DNA of 64,000 bases from Microcebus murinus (GCF_040939455.1 NC_134108.1:8213501-8277500), one strand, 5' to 3'; shown: positions 27,711 to 44,426, counted from the stretch's first letter. The notes: generated by a model not told the origin, from the letters alone. Program-made: numbers and translations.

Positions 27711-28043
27711 TAGGCCGGCCTGGTGGCTCACGCCTGTAATCCTAGCACTTTGGGAGGCCGAGGCGGGCGGATTGCTCAAGGTCAGGAGTTCAAAACCAGC
27801 CTGAGCGAGACCCCGTCTCTACCAAAAATAGAAATAAATTAATTGACCAACTAAAAATATATATACAAAAAAAATTAGCCGGGCATGGTGGCGCATGCCT
27901 GTAGTCCCAGCTCCTCGGGAGGCTGAGGCAGTAGGATCGCTGAGCCCCGGAGATTGAGGTTGCTGTGAGCCAGGCTGACGCCACGGCACTCACTCTAGCC
28001 TGGGCAACAAAGTGAGACTCTGTCTCAAAAAAAAAAAAAAAAA
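27711..28043 (+). mobile_element. Alu (lemur type), sense
   Basis: Starts GGCCGGCCTGGTGGCTC and ends in an A tail. AAAAAGCTTTA is repeated on both sides. Confidence 0.93.
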
Positions 28044-29920
<1,877 letters not shown>

Positions 29921-29934
29921 AAACAATTTCCCAG

Positions 29935-30598
29935 TTAACTTCAAGGAGTCACTGATTAATTCCTACCATGGAAGAATTTATCTTGTTTAAGGTCTAATGA
30001 AAGTATGTGCCAGGTCAGAGTTTGCTTTTAAGAAGAGGAAACCCCTAGAAACAGAAGCGTACAATTCTGGATATTAATGAAATATGTAGAGACTAAGAAA
30101 TGTCAAGTTTGATCCCGCAGCAGATGAACACTGAACCTTTTCTCTTATTTATGATAGTAATTAATAGATTTTTCTCACTTCTTGTGTATAAAACAAAATC
30201 AGAACAAAGCAAAGCTGTAACAGCGCTTTGTTAATTTCGATGTGCTCTGGAAACGTAGCTCCAAGTGTTGGCAACAACAGGACATAAATATTCACAGCTG
30301 GCGTTTGTATCATGTTCCTCTTTGATAGGGCAGATTTTATCAGCCCCACCTGATAAAACCACGGTCATTGAGGTCACCTGGCTACTCGAGGTAGAGTTCT
30401 GTTTCAGACCCAGGTCTCTGATTCCAAATGCTCGGCTGCATCCACCACCCACTCTCCGTCTGCAGGAGAATCTTGCTCTCCACTGACATCAGGAAGGCCC
30501 ACGGAGCCAGAGGCCACGCTCTGATGCTGCCTTTCATTCCAGCTAAGACACATACTCTCAGAAGGAGGCGTGTCTCTTCTGGCCTATCTCCCAGGCCC

Positions 30599-30599
<1 letters not shown>
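29935..30599. other. Single-copy flank before the minisatellite
   Basis: No gene supported. The last 60 bp before the CA run are ordinary sequence and mark a clean left boundary of the array. Confidence 0.4.
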
Positions 30600-30640
<41 letters not shown>

Positions 30641-33140
30641 CACAGGCACACACACAGGCACACACACAGGCACACACACAGGCACACACATAGGCACATA
30701 TACAGGCACACACACAGGCACACACACAGGCACACACACAGGCACACATACAGGCACACACAGGCACACACACAGGCACACATACAGGCACACACACAGG
30801 CACACACATAGGCACATATACAGGCACACACACAGGCACACACACAGGCACACACACAGGCACACATACAGGCACACACACAGGCACACACACAGGCACA
30901 CACACAGACATACACACAGGCACATACACAGGCACACACATAGGCACACACACAGGCACACACACAGGCACACACAGGCACACACACAGGCACACATACA
31001 GGCACATACACAGGCACACACACAGGCACACACAGGCACACACACAGGCACACACAGGCACACACACAGGCACACACACAGGCACATACACAGGCACACA
31101 CAGGCACACACAGGCACACACATAGGCACACACACAGGCACACACAGGCACACACACAGGCACACACACAGGCACACATACAGGCACACACATAGGCCCA
31201 TACACAGGCACACACAGGCACACACACAGGCACATATACAGGCACACACACAGGCACATATACAGGCACACACACAGGCACACACACAGGCACATATACA
31301 GGCACATACACAGGCACACACACAGGCACACACATAGGCACATATACAGGCACACACACAGGCACACACATAGGCACATATACAGGCACACACACAGGCA
31401 CACACATAGGCACATATACAGGCACACACACAGGCACATATACAGGCACACACACAGGCACACACATAGGCACATACACAGGCACACACACAGGCACATA
31501 TACAGGCACACACACAGGCACACACATAGGCACATATACAGGCACACACACAGGCACATATACAGGCACACACACAGGCACACACATAGGCACATACACA
31601 GGCACACACACAGGCACACACATAGGCACATATACAGGCACACACACAGGCACACACATAGGCACATATACAGGCACACACACAGGCACACACACAGGCA
31701 CACACATAGGCACATATACAGGCACACACACAGGCACACACATAGGCACATATACAGGCACACACACAGGCACACACACAGGCACACACATAGGCACATA
31801 CACAGGCACACACACAAGCACACACCCAGGCACACACACAGGCACACACATAGGCACATATACAGGCACATATACAGGCACACACACAGGCACACACACA
31901 GGCACACACACAGGCACACACATAGGCACACACACAGGCACACACATAGGCACATATACAGGCACACACACAGGCACACACACAGGCACACACACAAATG
32001 GGCACACACACACGGCCACATACACACACACAGGCACACACATAGGCACACACACAGGCACACACACAGGCGCACACACAGGCACACACACGGGCACATA
32101 CACAGGCACACACAGGCACACACACAGGCACACACACAGGCACACACACAGGCACACATACAGGCACACACACAGGCACACACACAGGCACACACACAGG
32201 CACACACATAGGCACACACACAGGCACACACACAGGCACATATACAGGCACACACACAGGCACACACACAGGCACACACACAAATGGGCACACACACACG
32301 GCCACATACACACACACAGGCACACACATAGGCACACACACAGGCGCACACACAGGCGCACACACAGGCACACACACAGGCACACACACGGGCACATACA
32401 CAGGCACACACAGGCACACACACAGGCACACACACAGGCACACACACAGGCACACATACAGGCACACACACAGGCACACACACAGGCACACACACAGGCA
32501 CACACATAGGCACATACACAGGCACACACACAGGCACACACACAGGCACACACACAGGCACACACACAGGCACACACATAGGCACATATACAGGCACACA
32601 CACAGGCACACACACAGGCACACACACAGGCACACACACAGGCACACACATAGGCACATACACAGGCACACACACAAGCACACACCCAGGTACACACACA
32701 GGCACATATACAGGCACACACACAGGCACACACACAGGCACATATACAGGCACACACACAGGCACACACATAGGCACACACATAGGCACATATACAGGCA
32801 CACACACAGGCACACACACAGGCACATATACAGGCACACACACAGGCACACACATAGGCACATATACAGGCACACACACAGGCACACACATAGGCACACA
32901 CACAGGCGCACACACATGGGCACACACATGGGCACATATACAGGCACACACACAGGCACACACACAGGCACACACACAGGCACACACACGGGCACACACA
33001 CGGGCACACACACGGGCACACACACAGGCACACACACAGGCACACACAGGCACACACACAGGCACACACACGGTCACATACACAGGCACACACACAAATG
33101 GGCGCACACACACAGACACATACACAGGCACACACACAGC
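30600..33140. repeat. CA-rich 12-bp minisatellite with higher-order structure
   Basis: A tract of plain CA dinucleotides (30600-30642) leads into about 2.5 kb of tandem units beginning GGCACA. The main types are A = GGCACACACACA, B = GGCACACACATA, C = GGCACATATACA, D = GGCACATACACA, E = GGCACACATACA, plus a 10-bp form GGCACACACA. Between about 31240 and 31800 they form A-B-C (36 bp) and A-C (24 bp) groups, and a 120-bp super-repeat is nearly exact across 31381-31620. An odd marker with AAATGGG and GGCCACATACAC occurs at 31996 and again at 32282, 286 bp later. A rare unit (AAGCACACACCCAGG) occurs at about 31816 and 32676, 860 bp apart. On the minus strand all three frames are almost free of stops. 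Confidence 0.97.
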
Positions 33141-33394
33141 CTTTTAGAGCAGAGAGTGGTGTGGAGTCCCGCTTGCTCCACCTTCACATCCCCGCAGCGC
33201 CGGCCAGGAGTGTGTGCTGTGGGAGTGGGATCAGGCAGGGAGGGGCAGTGCCGCAGAGTCACCTGAGCAGTCCCCATTGTGCAGGGGGGGGGATGAAGTC
33301 TCCAGGCTTACTCTGCCGCTGCTTTTCTCTCCCTCTTGAAAAGCTCCTCGGTTCCAATGTGCTGCTGGCCTGTCGATTTATCAAATATTTATTA

Positions 33395-33640
33395 GAGGAA
33401 GTGGTGACTAACATTTATTTATCGAGTACCCGCTATGTTCAGCACACAATATTAATAACAATAATTCCAATTTCCTGGGCACTCACTATATGCATGAATT
33501 GACTCTGGAAATTTCACAATAACTCTAGGTATTGTGGTTATTTTTACAGATGAGAAAAGACAGATTGCTCAGGGATCTCACTCAGGTTTATACAAGGGGT
33601 GAGTAGCAAACCCAGGTCTGGCTCATTCCAAAACCTCGAG
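33395..33640 (-). mobile_element. MIR SINE sequence, antisense, possibly two copies
   Basis: ACTAACATTTATTTATCGAG and TTTTTACAGATGAGAAAAGA then GCAAACCCAGGTCTGGCTC follow reverse-complement MIR. The 3' motif appears twice (33409 and 33476). Confidence 0.75.
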
Positions 33641-33721
33641 CTGTAGGCAAAGAACTTGGTGTTGTAAAGGACAGACATGTAGAGAAGGACCTTGAGCTGT
33701 GCACAGCTAACTCCAATACAG

Positions 33722-34155
33722 GGTGTCGTGGGTGGAATTGCACCCCCCCTCCCAAAAGACAGTTTGAAGTCCTGCCCCACTACGTCAGAATATGACCTTA
33801 TTTGGAAAGAGAGTTTTTGCAAATGTAATTAGTTTGAGGTCACATTGGAGTAGGGTGGGCCCTTAATCCAGCATGACTGGTGTCCTTAGAAGAAGAGACA
33901 CAGAGGAAGATGATGATATGAACACAGAGACAGAGATTACGCTGATGCTGCCACAAGCCAAGGAATGCAAGGGACCACCAGGAGCTGGAAGAGGGGAGGA
34001 GGGGTCCTCCCATAGAGGTTTCAGAGGGAATGTGGCCCATTGACACCTCGATTTCAGACTTCCAGCCTCCAGGACTGTGAGACAATAAATTTCTGTTGTT
34101 TTAAGCCACCAAGTTTGTGGCACTTGATTACAGCAGGCAAAGGAGGAGTGTGTTA
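33722..34155 (+). mobile_element. MaLR LTR (MLT1-like), sense
   Basis: GTGGGTGGAATTGCACCCC, AATATGACCTTATTTGGAAA, GGTGTCCTTAGAAGAAGAG and ACAATAAATTTCTGTTGTTT follow an MLT1 LTR in order. Confidence 0.88.
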
Positions 34156-35236
34156 ATAAGAGAGGTATTATGAGAACCTGGGGTGGGGCGTGGAAAGATC
34201 TGGAAAAGGAAAACAAGTTTGTTGCCTTGGCACTGCCCCTTAAAGGATAAGTGGGACTCAGGGGATGAAGGGGGGTGCCCAGGGACTGAAGAGCACACCT
34301 AGGCCAGGGGAGGGAGAAGCAGACTGGGCAGAGGGGAGAGACAAAGCGGGGCCCACTGCAGGCTGGGGTTGGGGACTCTCCAGGGCGGCCGTGGGCAGGC
34401 TCTGGCAGGCAGTGGGTGCACTGGCAGCTGTCTGCTCTCAGCACCACCTGCACCCTCCTCAGCTGGGACCTGACTTGTCTCCTCTGCACTCAGGACCCAT
34501 CTTTCCTGAACCTGGCATCATTTTGCTGGACATGACAGCGAGTTAGGCACCACTGACAATATTTTTCTGCCTCAAGTTTTATAAGGCATCACCTGGCTCC
34601 AAGTCCCTGTGGTGTCAGTTGGTCTAGCAGCCTGGTCCCCTGGGGGAGGACCCTCCACTCATTTTGCCAAGCCTATCGCTGGGACTGGAGTCTGTCCCTG
34701 ACTTGCAGGGTCTGGATCCTTGGACCTTTCTCTGAGCCTGGGCAGCTCCCACTGCCCTGCCCCCTCTCCACCCCGTGGGACCCCAGCCTGCCCTGGTTGT
34801 GCCCTTTGCACTCTGGGCTCAGCCTTCCCAGCTGGCCTTCCTCATGGGGCCTGTAGCTGTATTGGTGGCAGCTCCTCTGTCCCAGGACGGGCCAGGTTCC
34901 AGGTCCCAGCCTTCCCCCGCCGCCCCAGCAGGCCCCGTCCTGAGCTATTTGCTGAAGGTCTGGGAGCAGGAGCACAAGCATGCTACCACCCACACCACAG
35001 CTCTGGCTGCTCAGTTGATGCTGAGCTAACACATAAGCAGTGGGAAGCCGTGCCTGGTACGAACGAGGTGCTTACTGAACACCTGTCAGTTAAATGAACG
35101 CGTAAAGGAGCAGCACGTGAGGATGACTTGTCCAGGGCAGAGGAACTGAGCAGCTCAACACCGCCTTAGCCCGTTTCAGATCCACACAGCAGGACAGGGG
35201 AGGGGGTACTTGGGGGCTATACGAAGAAGAGGGAAT
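34156..35236. other. Single-copy GC-moderate stretch
   Basis: No gene recognised. Overlapping open frames at 34260-35100 run on both strands, which fits GC-rich non-coding DNA. Confidence 0.4.
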
Positions 35237-35395
35237 GAGGGCTTGGTCGGTCAACAGTCCACTTTCAACCCTGGCTCTGCTGCCTCTGGCCTTGTGTCTG
35301 GGGTAAGTTACTCTCTGAGCACTGGCTTCCCCACCCAGAGCAGGGAGATATTCGTATCCACATTGAGAGCAATAGGGCCAATGAAATGTGGAACA
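35237..35395 (+). mobile_element. MIR SINE, sense, diverged
   Basis: AACCCTGGCTCTGCTGCCTC, TGGGGTAAGTTACTCTCTGA and GAGATATTCGTATCCACATT follow MIR. A trailing piece with GCACTTAATAAGTGAGAATG is near 35620. Confidence 0.65.
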
Positions 35396-35639
35396 GGAAT
35401 TTTTAAAGTTTGTTGTGATCTGCACCCAGGAGATGGGTGGACAGGTGGTAAGGCCGTCACCCCAGATTCTGATTCCTGGGAGAAGGAATCAAACAGCAAG
35501 GTGACCTGGTCTCAAGGATCCAGATTGTCTAGGGAAGGGAGTTACCTGGCAGGCACCCAGGCGAGGAAAAGAAAACAAACTCCAATAATCAGGACTATCC
35601 AGCGCCTTGCATAGCACTGGCACTTAATAAGTGAGAATG

Positions 35640-36480
35640 AATAATACATGGCCGAGGAAACACAGACTAATTACTCGACTGACCTGAGCTAGGGAGCAAC
35701 GTGAGAACGAGCGGTGGAGACACAAAGGCAAGGCGGGACCACCCTGGCGTGTGTCCTGCTGCCAAGCCCAAGGGGTGGGTCCAGGCTGGCCCTCGGGGCT
35801 GGCACAGGGTCACTATGGGCTGAGTTGGCTCAATCTCGAGGCTGAGGAAGAGGAGATGGAGATGAGAGTAGAATTGTCCAGACCGGACCAGAGAATGTGG
35901 GTGGGAAAGAGAGGAAAGGACTTCAGGATGGTTTGGAAGTTTGTCACCAGGATGAGTCACACGCAGGCACTTGCCTGCCTTCAGAGGTGACCTGAGCCTG
36001 TGGCCTGCCTGGCTGAGGCCTTAGGGTGGGAACAAGGATTCTTGCAGGACTCCCTGAGTGACTGGGATGTGGAGAAGGCTAGGCTGTGCTGCCTAGTTAT
36101 TCACAGGACCGGCAAGCGAGGCCACAGTCCTGGCTATGTGCCCAGTCCCTTAGAAGCAAAGGGGCCCTTCTCAGATGACACAGCAGGCTGCATTCACTTT
36201 TTCAGAGGTTTATGCTAAAAATGGTCACAATGATTATAACTCAGTTGAAATGAAATACCAGTCTGAATTCTATAACAAAAACTTACTTTTTTTTTTTTTT
36301 TTGCATTAGCAAAGACTTCAGGAAAAACTTACATTTTTAAAAGAAAGCTTCACATTTAACTATCAAACAGTAAGCATGGTATGAAGAGAAAAAGTTAAGA
36401 TGAAATATTCAGTGGAGCAGCTCAGCCTGTTCTGGAAGTGTCACTGCAGAGATCTTCAAGATTTTTGTTTGTTTATAATG
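35640..36480. other. Single-copy stretch
   Basis: No gene or clear repeat, apart from a short poly-T at 36285-36302. Confidence 0.4.
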
Positions 36481-37840
36481 GGATCTTGCAAAAATCCATG
36501 GTGAAAAAAGAGGAGCATGGAGGAGGAAGTGTACCCTCTGGGATGTTCAGATCTATTTACTACAAAGCCATAGCCGCAAGACGCAAGAGCACATAAACCG
36601 GTGGAGCAGAGCAGGGAACTGGCAGACAGGCCCAGGGACACGTAGGAACTTCATATACCGTAAAAGTGACCCCACAAATCAGTGGGAGAAGGATGGATCG
36701 TGAAGTAACCGAATCTGGGAAAACCGGCCCTCTGTATGAAGAAAAGCAAAGCCAAATCCCTGCTTAATTCCACATACGAGTGGCTCCACTTCCAGGGGGA
36801 TTAAAGTCCCAAATGTGGAAGGCAAAAACTAAAAAGTTAAGAGAAGAAAATGAAAGAGACTATCTTTCTGAAATGAGGGAGAGAAAATACTTCCAACAAT
36901 GAACGTTAAAGACATAGAACTATAAGGCAAAAAAATTAATGAATTTGATTACAAACAACATCATTAACAAAATTAATACAGCTGACAGAGAAAATATTTG
37001 CAGTATCTAAAACTGACAGGGGATTAATAGCTAGAAAACGTATGAAATACTTGCAAATCAATGAGAAAACCCCAACAGAAAAATAGGCAAAGGAATCAGT
37101 TTCCAAATGAGAAAATCCAAAAGGTAAACAAACATAGTAGAAATGCACAAACATGTTAGTACCCAGAGGAATGTAGATTAAAACAACAATGAGCTATTTT
37201 GTTCTTATCATCATGGTGCAAAGTAAGCACAATGGGCAATGCAAGGTGTGGCAGGAGGTGGAGACATGGGAGCCCCTGCTTTTGTGGGGGAGGGTGGACA
37301 CAGGAGCCACTCTGGAAGACACTTAGGCACTCTTTTGATCAATTTCGGTGTCCTTGTAGCTCTTGGCCTGGGACAATCTTGGTTTATGCATCTTGTCCTC
37401 GTGTAATTATCACATATGTACATTTTCTAAATCGTCCTTGTTTGGATGGCCACCTTCCTATGGCCCAACAATTTCACTCGTGGTTCTGTCCCAGTGAAAT
37501 TCTCAGGTCCAAAGAGACATGTAGGCAGCTAACCTTGGGAATGGTGGTGGCAGGAGTTGGAGGCAACTTGAATGTCCACCCTGGGCAGGAGGACAGTGAA
37601 ATGCATGCATGAAGGATTATGCAGGTGTGAGAAGCAATGGATTCGATGAGCCTATGGCAACACGGCTGGATAATTAGAGCAGCTCTGATTCAGGGAAGGA
37701 AGAATGAGGAGATACATGACCTTATAGCATGTATACAAACTGAAAGCATGTGTACACTAAAGAATATACACTTTGCAGAAAATACGTATAAACAAAAAGA
37801 CATGTTAAGCACATTAGGATAATGGGGAAAGGAAAATGAG
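36480..37840 (+). mobile_element. Old L1 ORF2 3' end and UTR, sense
   Basis: GAGAAAACCCCAACAGAAAA, GTAGATTAAAACAACAATGA and GGCAACTTGAATGTCCACCC line up with the end of L1 ORF2. Many stops and indels. Could be L1M or a HAL1 relative. Confidence 0.8.
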
Positions 37841-38150
37841 AATAAAAAGGGGGGTGATTACAACATAAAGAGCTGGGTTCAATTTGAATAGGTAGAATCT
37901 TCTATCAGACGTCTTGGAGATAACGATTGAGCTGAGTCAGCCAGTGCTACATCTTGGCTGCTTCTGTTTGCCGAGAGCTCTCAGTGTTAGAGGAAGTTAC
38001 AAAAGAAACAATCCTAATTCACTCAACCACACTGATGCAATAAAAATACTGATTGACATACAGCCCCCCACTACTAAATATGACCGGCTTAAAAAAAAAT
38101 GTTGATGGAGCCCTGCTCTGTGTCAGACACTGAGGAAGACACCAGGGAAT
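37841..38150. other. Single-copy stretch
   Basis: Nothing recognised between the L1 relic and the next Alu. Confidence 0.35.
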
Positions 38151-38166
38151 AAAGACAGACGTCTAG

Positions 38167-38501
<335 letters not shown>

Positions 38502-38516
38502 AAAGACAGACGTCTA

Positions 38517-39572
38517 GAAAGGAGCCATCACCAAGTTCTTGCGGTAAATGAAAACACTTTTCCTAGTGAAACGGTCTCTCTGATGGAAGTAACCATAAAC
38601 ATTTGGACCAAGTAAATCTAGCCTCAAATGTTTTGAGAGTCGGGACAGTACTCAGAGAGAATGGAGCCGTGTTCGTTACTTAGGGGGAGCATGATTCCTG
38701 AGCAGTCTGTTAAGAAGGGAAAGACGGTTGCTGAAGCTGGGTATTCCTGACTGAAAAACCGGAGAGAAGCTGGAGAGAACGGAGATGCTTCGAGGGGCCC
38801 TGGGAGAGACAGGAAGGAAAAGCAGTGAGAGGCACGTTTGGATAGAGCAGACCAGACTCTCTCACATGTCGCAGGTATCAAAAACATTAAGATAAGAAGC
38901 CTTCCTGGTTGAGAGCTCCTTGAAGTCTTTAATTTTAAAAACTTTTCATTTGTTTCAGGAGACATTCAGAGAACCCGAAACGTCAGTGGGCAGACGAGTG
39001 TGCCGCCGGGGCAGAGGCAGCCCTAGACCGCCACGGGTCGCCTTTGGGGAGCCAGGCCCCAGAACTCGTACAGCTGGAAGGGGCAGAGCGGTCCTGGGGG
39101 GCCGGCTCCTGAGAGAAAGAGTGAGTGAGCGAAAGGGCTGGGCTTCAAGTGCAAGTTCTCCTTCCAAAGTCACCGACCGACAAGTGAGTCCTCGCTGAGT
39201 GAGAGGCCCGGCCTGTCACCCTGTGAGCCCCAGGGGAAAGGAGACAGAGTGGCTTCCACATGGAAGCCAGGGCTCCCTCAGCAAGGGGATCTTCTCAGTT
39301 ACAAGCTCTAGAAGACCATGGCCAGGCCTCGGGGTAAGGGGAAGGGAATGGAGGAGGAGCGGGCAAGAATGGATGCCATCAGAGCTGTGAGCTTCGGGAG
39401 ACTCACAAAACCCAGATTGTCGACATTCCCGTGAGCTTCACCCCCACCCGCCAGTTAGCACAGGCCCCACCGCCCAGAGGATTGGCTGCCCCGGGAACCC
39501 CACTCTGACATACAAAACAGCTTTTTGACTGTGGGAGCTGCTCTTCTTAAAAATAAATTCCAAAAGGAATGC
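38517..39572. other. Single-copy stretch containing the exon-like block
   Basis: 38960-39200 is GC-rich with several CpGs, distinct from its flanks. Apart from the exon-like block I see no gene. Confidence 0.4.
38959..39120 (+). other. Exon-like block with good splice signals
   Basis: A pyrimidine-rich acceptor (TTTCATTTGTTTCAG, ending 38958) precedes a 162-nt GC-rich block that ends at the strong donor GTGAGTGAGC (39121). The length is divisible by three and one frame stays open throughout, giving an Arg/Gly/Pro-rich peptide of no family I recognise. It could be an exon of a non-coding or lineage-specific transcript upstream of EZR, or a chance pair of signals. Confidence 0.3.
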
Positions 39573-41306
<1,734 letters not shown>

Positions 41307-41632
41307 GCTGGGCGCCGTGGCTCACACCTGTAATCCTAGCTCTCTGGGAGGCTGAGGCGGGCGGGTTGCTCAAGGTCAGGAGTTTGAAACCAGCCTGAGC
41401 AATGAGCGAGGCCCCATCTTTACTATAAATAGAAAGAAATTAATTGGTCAACCAATATATATAGAAAAATATTAGCCGGGCATGGTGGCGCATGGCTGTA
41501 GTTCCAGCTATTCGGGAGGCTGAGGCAAGAGGATCGCTTGAGCCCAGGAGTTTGAGGTTGCTGTGAGCTAGGCTGACGCCACGGCACTCACTCTAGCCTG
41601 GGTAACAAAGTGAGACTCTGTCTGAAAAAAAA
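41307..41632 (+). mobile_element. Alu (lemur type), sense
   Basis: GCTGGGCGCCGTGG start; contains ATTAATTGGTCAACCAATAT; ends in a short A run near 41632. Confidence 0.93.
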
Positions 41633-41764
41633 ATTGTTTTAATTAAAAGAAAGGTTTTTTTAAGTGCTAATTCTCCAGTTTACACATCAAATCTCTAGGA
41701 TGCAGACATCTAATTGCTCAATGAAACACTGTCTTTACTATAGAAAACACATGGTGCTCTGTGT

Positions 41765-41860
41765 TCAATTCAGTTCAATAAATATTTCCTGAGCCCCTAT
41801 TATGTGCAAAGCTCCAGGGCAGGTATTTGAGACAGCAAGCCCTGCAGACACTGGCCTTAC
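41765..41860 (-). mobile_element. L2 3' end, antisense, short
   Basis: TTCAATAAATATTTCCTGAGC and CCCTATTATGTGCAAAGCTC match the reverse L2 tail. Confidence 0.7.
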
Positions 41861-42243
41861 CGTTGAGGGGGTCGCAGTTTGAGCAGATAGCAATCCAAAT
41901 GAATGCTAAAACCATCTGTCATGTCATGCTGTGCATGTCAGCACATTACTGCTTTATTAAGGCAAGCTTTGGTAATTAAAAAAAAAAGGAAAGAAGGGAG
42001 GGATAGAAGGACAGAGGGAGGGGAGGGAAAAGAAAAGAAGAAATTCATGATAATTTTTAAATGTTTATTATTTATATTTTACAACTAAACATCTAATTTA
42101 TATTTATGAAATTGTCTCACATAAGAGGATTTTTTTTTCATATAACACATTAACCCTTGCATAGAGAAGACAGAGCAACTTTAAAATAGTGATTGTTTCC
42201 TGGGAAGAGTTAGGCAGGCTTCAGTTTATAGTGTTTATTTCTT
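41861..42243. other. AT-rich stretch with purine run
   Basis: A GGA/GAA-rich purine tract lies at about 41977-42040. No gene seen. Confidence 0.4.
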
Positions 42244-42416
42244 TTTCTTTCTTTCTTTCTTTCTTTTTTTTAAGAGATAGGGGTCTCACTCTATCACCCC
42301 AGGCTGTAGTGGTGTGATCGTAGCTCACTGCAGCCTGAAACTCCTGGGCTCAAGCGATCCTCCTACTTCAGCCTCCTGAGTAGCTGGGATTACAGGTGAG
42401 CCACTGCACCTAGACT
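42244..42416 (-). mobile_element. Old Alu monomer-plus fragment, antisense
   Basis: CTTTCTTTCTTTCTTT start, CTCACTGCAGCCTGAAACTC and CTGAGTAGCTGGGATTACAG. The left monomer is missing. Confidence 0.82.
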
Positions 42417-42445
42417 TTTCTTTTTTAAAAAACTGAATATAGGGG

Positions 42446-42716
42446 GCTGAGTGTGGTGGCTCATGCCTGTATTCCTGGAACTTTGGGTTGCAGAGGCCAG
42501 GAGTTTGAGACCAGCCTGAACAAGAACAAGACCTCGACCTCTTCTCTACAAAAAATAGAAATATCAGCCAGATGGGGCGGTGGCTTGTGCCTGTAGTCCC
42601 AGCTACTCAGGAGGCTGAGGCAGGAGGATCACTTGAGCCCAGCAGTTTGAGGTTGCTGTGAGCTATGATGACGCCACGGCACTCTAGCCTCAGAGCGAGA
42701 CCCTATCTCAAACAAC
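42446..42716 (+). mobile_element. Alu, old, sense
   Basis: GGGGCTGAGTGTGGTGGCTC to CTCAGAGCGAGACCCTATCT, with small deletions in both monomers. Confidence 0.85.
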
Positions 42717-43394
42717 AAAACTGAAGATAATGAGATAAAATAGTACTATTTGGTAAATCCAGATAGTGAGTACTATGGCCTGCTTTCTCTGTAAAATGGA
42801 AGTTGTCTATTGAATTACCTCCCGAATATTTAAAACATTTCATAACTTTAAAAAATTACAAAATAACATGTTTTTTGGTAGTAGAGAGTAGACATAAATC
42901 CCTTTCCTGAGAAAACCATCACTACAAACATCAATCATGCCCCGGGCTATACTCCATGTCCTCAGGGCTCCTGAGGACCGTGCTGCACACCTGTCCCCAG
43001 TGGCTGCCCTTCTGAGTCGCCTGCTCTGTACAAGTTCTGCCTCTTCCCTGTCAAGCATCACTTCCTACTGCTGTCAGAGCGTCTGCGAGCACCCCGCACC
43101 CTCTCTCCTAGTCTGCTGTGCCCCGGGTAGCAACTAGTCAAACTCATTAGAACCTCATTGAAAACTGGAATTAATAAACTTGAAGGGAAAGCTAGAAAGA
43201 TCCTAAATACCTGAATCCTTTTTTTTTTTTTTTTAACATCTGGTTTTTGATGGTGTTTTGGACAGCTGGGGTTGCTAGATAAAAGACTTCTAGGTAAGTA
43301 AAGTACTTCATGGTTAGCAACCCAGTGGACAGCTGTGAGGTATACAGGAAAGAAAACTAACCTGAGTACCCTGGGGTTGGGACTAACTAGCAGT
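42717..43394. other. Single-copy stretch
   Basis: No gene. A poly-T of 17 lies at 43219-43235 with no clear element attached. Confidence 0.35.
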
Positions 43395-44310
43395 CTTCAT
43401 CTATTTGTTTATTCAACAAATATTTATTGCACATCTATTATACTATGCACCAGGCACTGTTTCAGCTGCCCAGGGCCCAGCGGTGAACAAGACAGACAGG
43501 AGCTTCAATTCTTATAAGGAAGAGAGCAAATAAAGAAGCAAACAGGAGAGACCATTGCAGAGTGGTGAGTGCTCTGAGGGCAAAGCAGCAGGCGGGGAGG
43601 CCGAGGAAGAGCACTGGAAGGTGGCACTTTGCAAGGCAGGCGAGGAAGTGCTCTTGGAGGAGCGTGCATTTCAGCAAAGACCTGGACGATGAGAAAAGAC
43701 CTGGAGGATGAGAAAAGGCCAGGCTGGCAGAGACTGGAGACGTGCCTTCAGGGTGAGGGAACATCAAGCATGAGACCCTGAGGCAGGAATGGGGCTGACG
43801 TGTTCACAGAGTGAGCTCAAGTTTCGGGAGAGTGACAGAGGGAGGGATTGGAGGTGCAGATTCACACAGGACATACCCCAAACGTGGGGCTGGCAGGTCT
43901 GCTGGATGCTCGCGGGAGTAGGATGGAATGGGGTGGAAGGAAAGAGAGAATTATTAAAGTTGACTGCTAGCACGGTGCATAGTGGAGCTCTCCGCTGAGA
44001 ACGGCAAAGCTGAGAAGACGAAGTTCTGAAACAGTCGAGAACACTGGAGACACCAAGTACACAGTTGCTGGGGGAGAGGTCAGGGCTGCAGATGTGACTA
44101 AAGCCTTGGGATGGGAGAGAGATGACCTAGGAAGAACGCGTACAGAGATAAGTGCTGGGGAGGACCCTGGAGGACGGACCGAGGAGGAAACACTTCAGCC
44201 CTCAGAACAGAATGTGCCCCAGGGGAGTTGTCCAAAGGCTGCTTTGGGGAGGTCAGATGAGGCAGAGAAGTTTGGCCCCTGGATTCAGCAAGATGGGGGT
44301 AAACTTGACT
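43395..44310 (-). mobile_element. L2 LINE, antisense, long fragment
   Basis: TTCAACAAATATTTATTGCAC, ACCAGGCACTGTTTCAGCTG, GCATTTCAGCAAAGACCTGG and ATGAGACCCTGAGGCAGGA follow reverse L2. It has a small local duplication (GATGAGAAAAG at 43689 and 43708). Confidence 0.75.
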
Positions 44311-44426
44311 AGAGAACGCAGGAATGAGGACAATTAATTTAATCTCACTGGGCCTGCTTTCTTTGTAAAATGAGAGTATACAAATAGATAAGGTTTAAGG
44401 TCCCTTTTACCGCTTCATTATACTAC

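Noticed and set aside
30382..33137. Three minus-strand frames of 827-917 codons as a Cys/Val-rich protein gene
   Set aside because: They are the same tandem repeat read in each frame, with no promoter, splice or domain evidence.
30600..33140. CRISPR-like array
   Set aside because: Units are contiguous 10-12 bp repeats without unique spacers, and the DNA is a primate nuclear genome.
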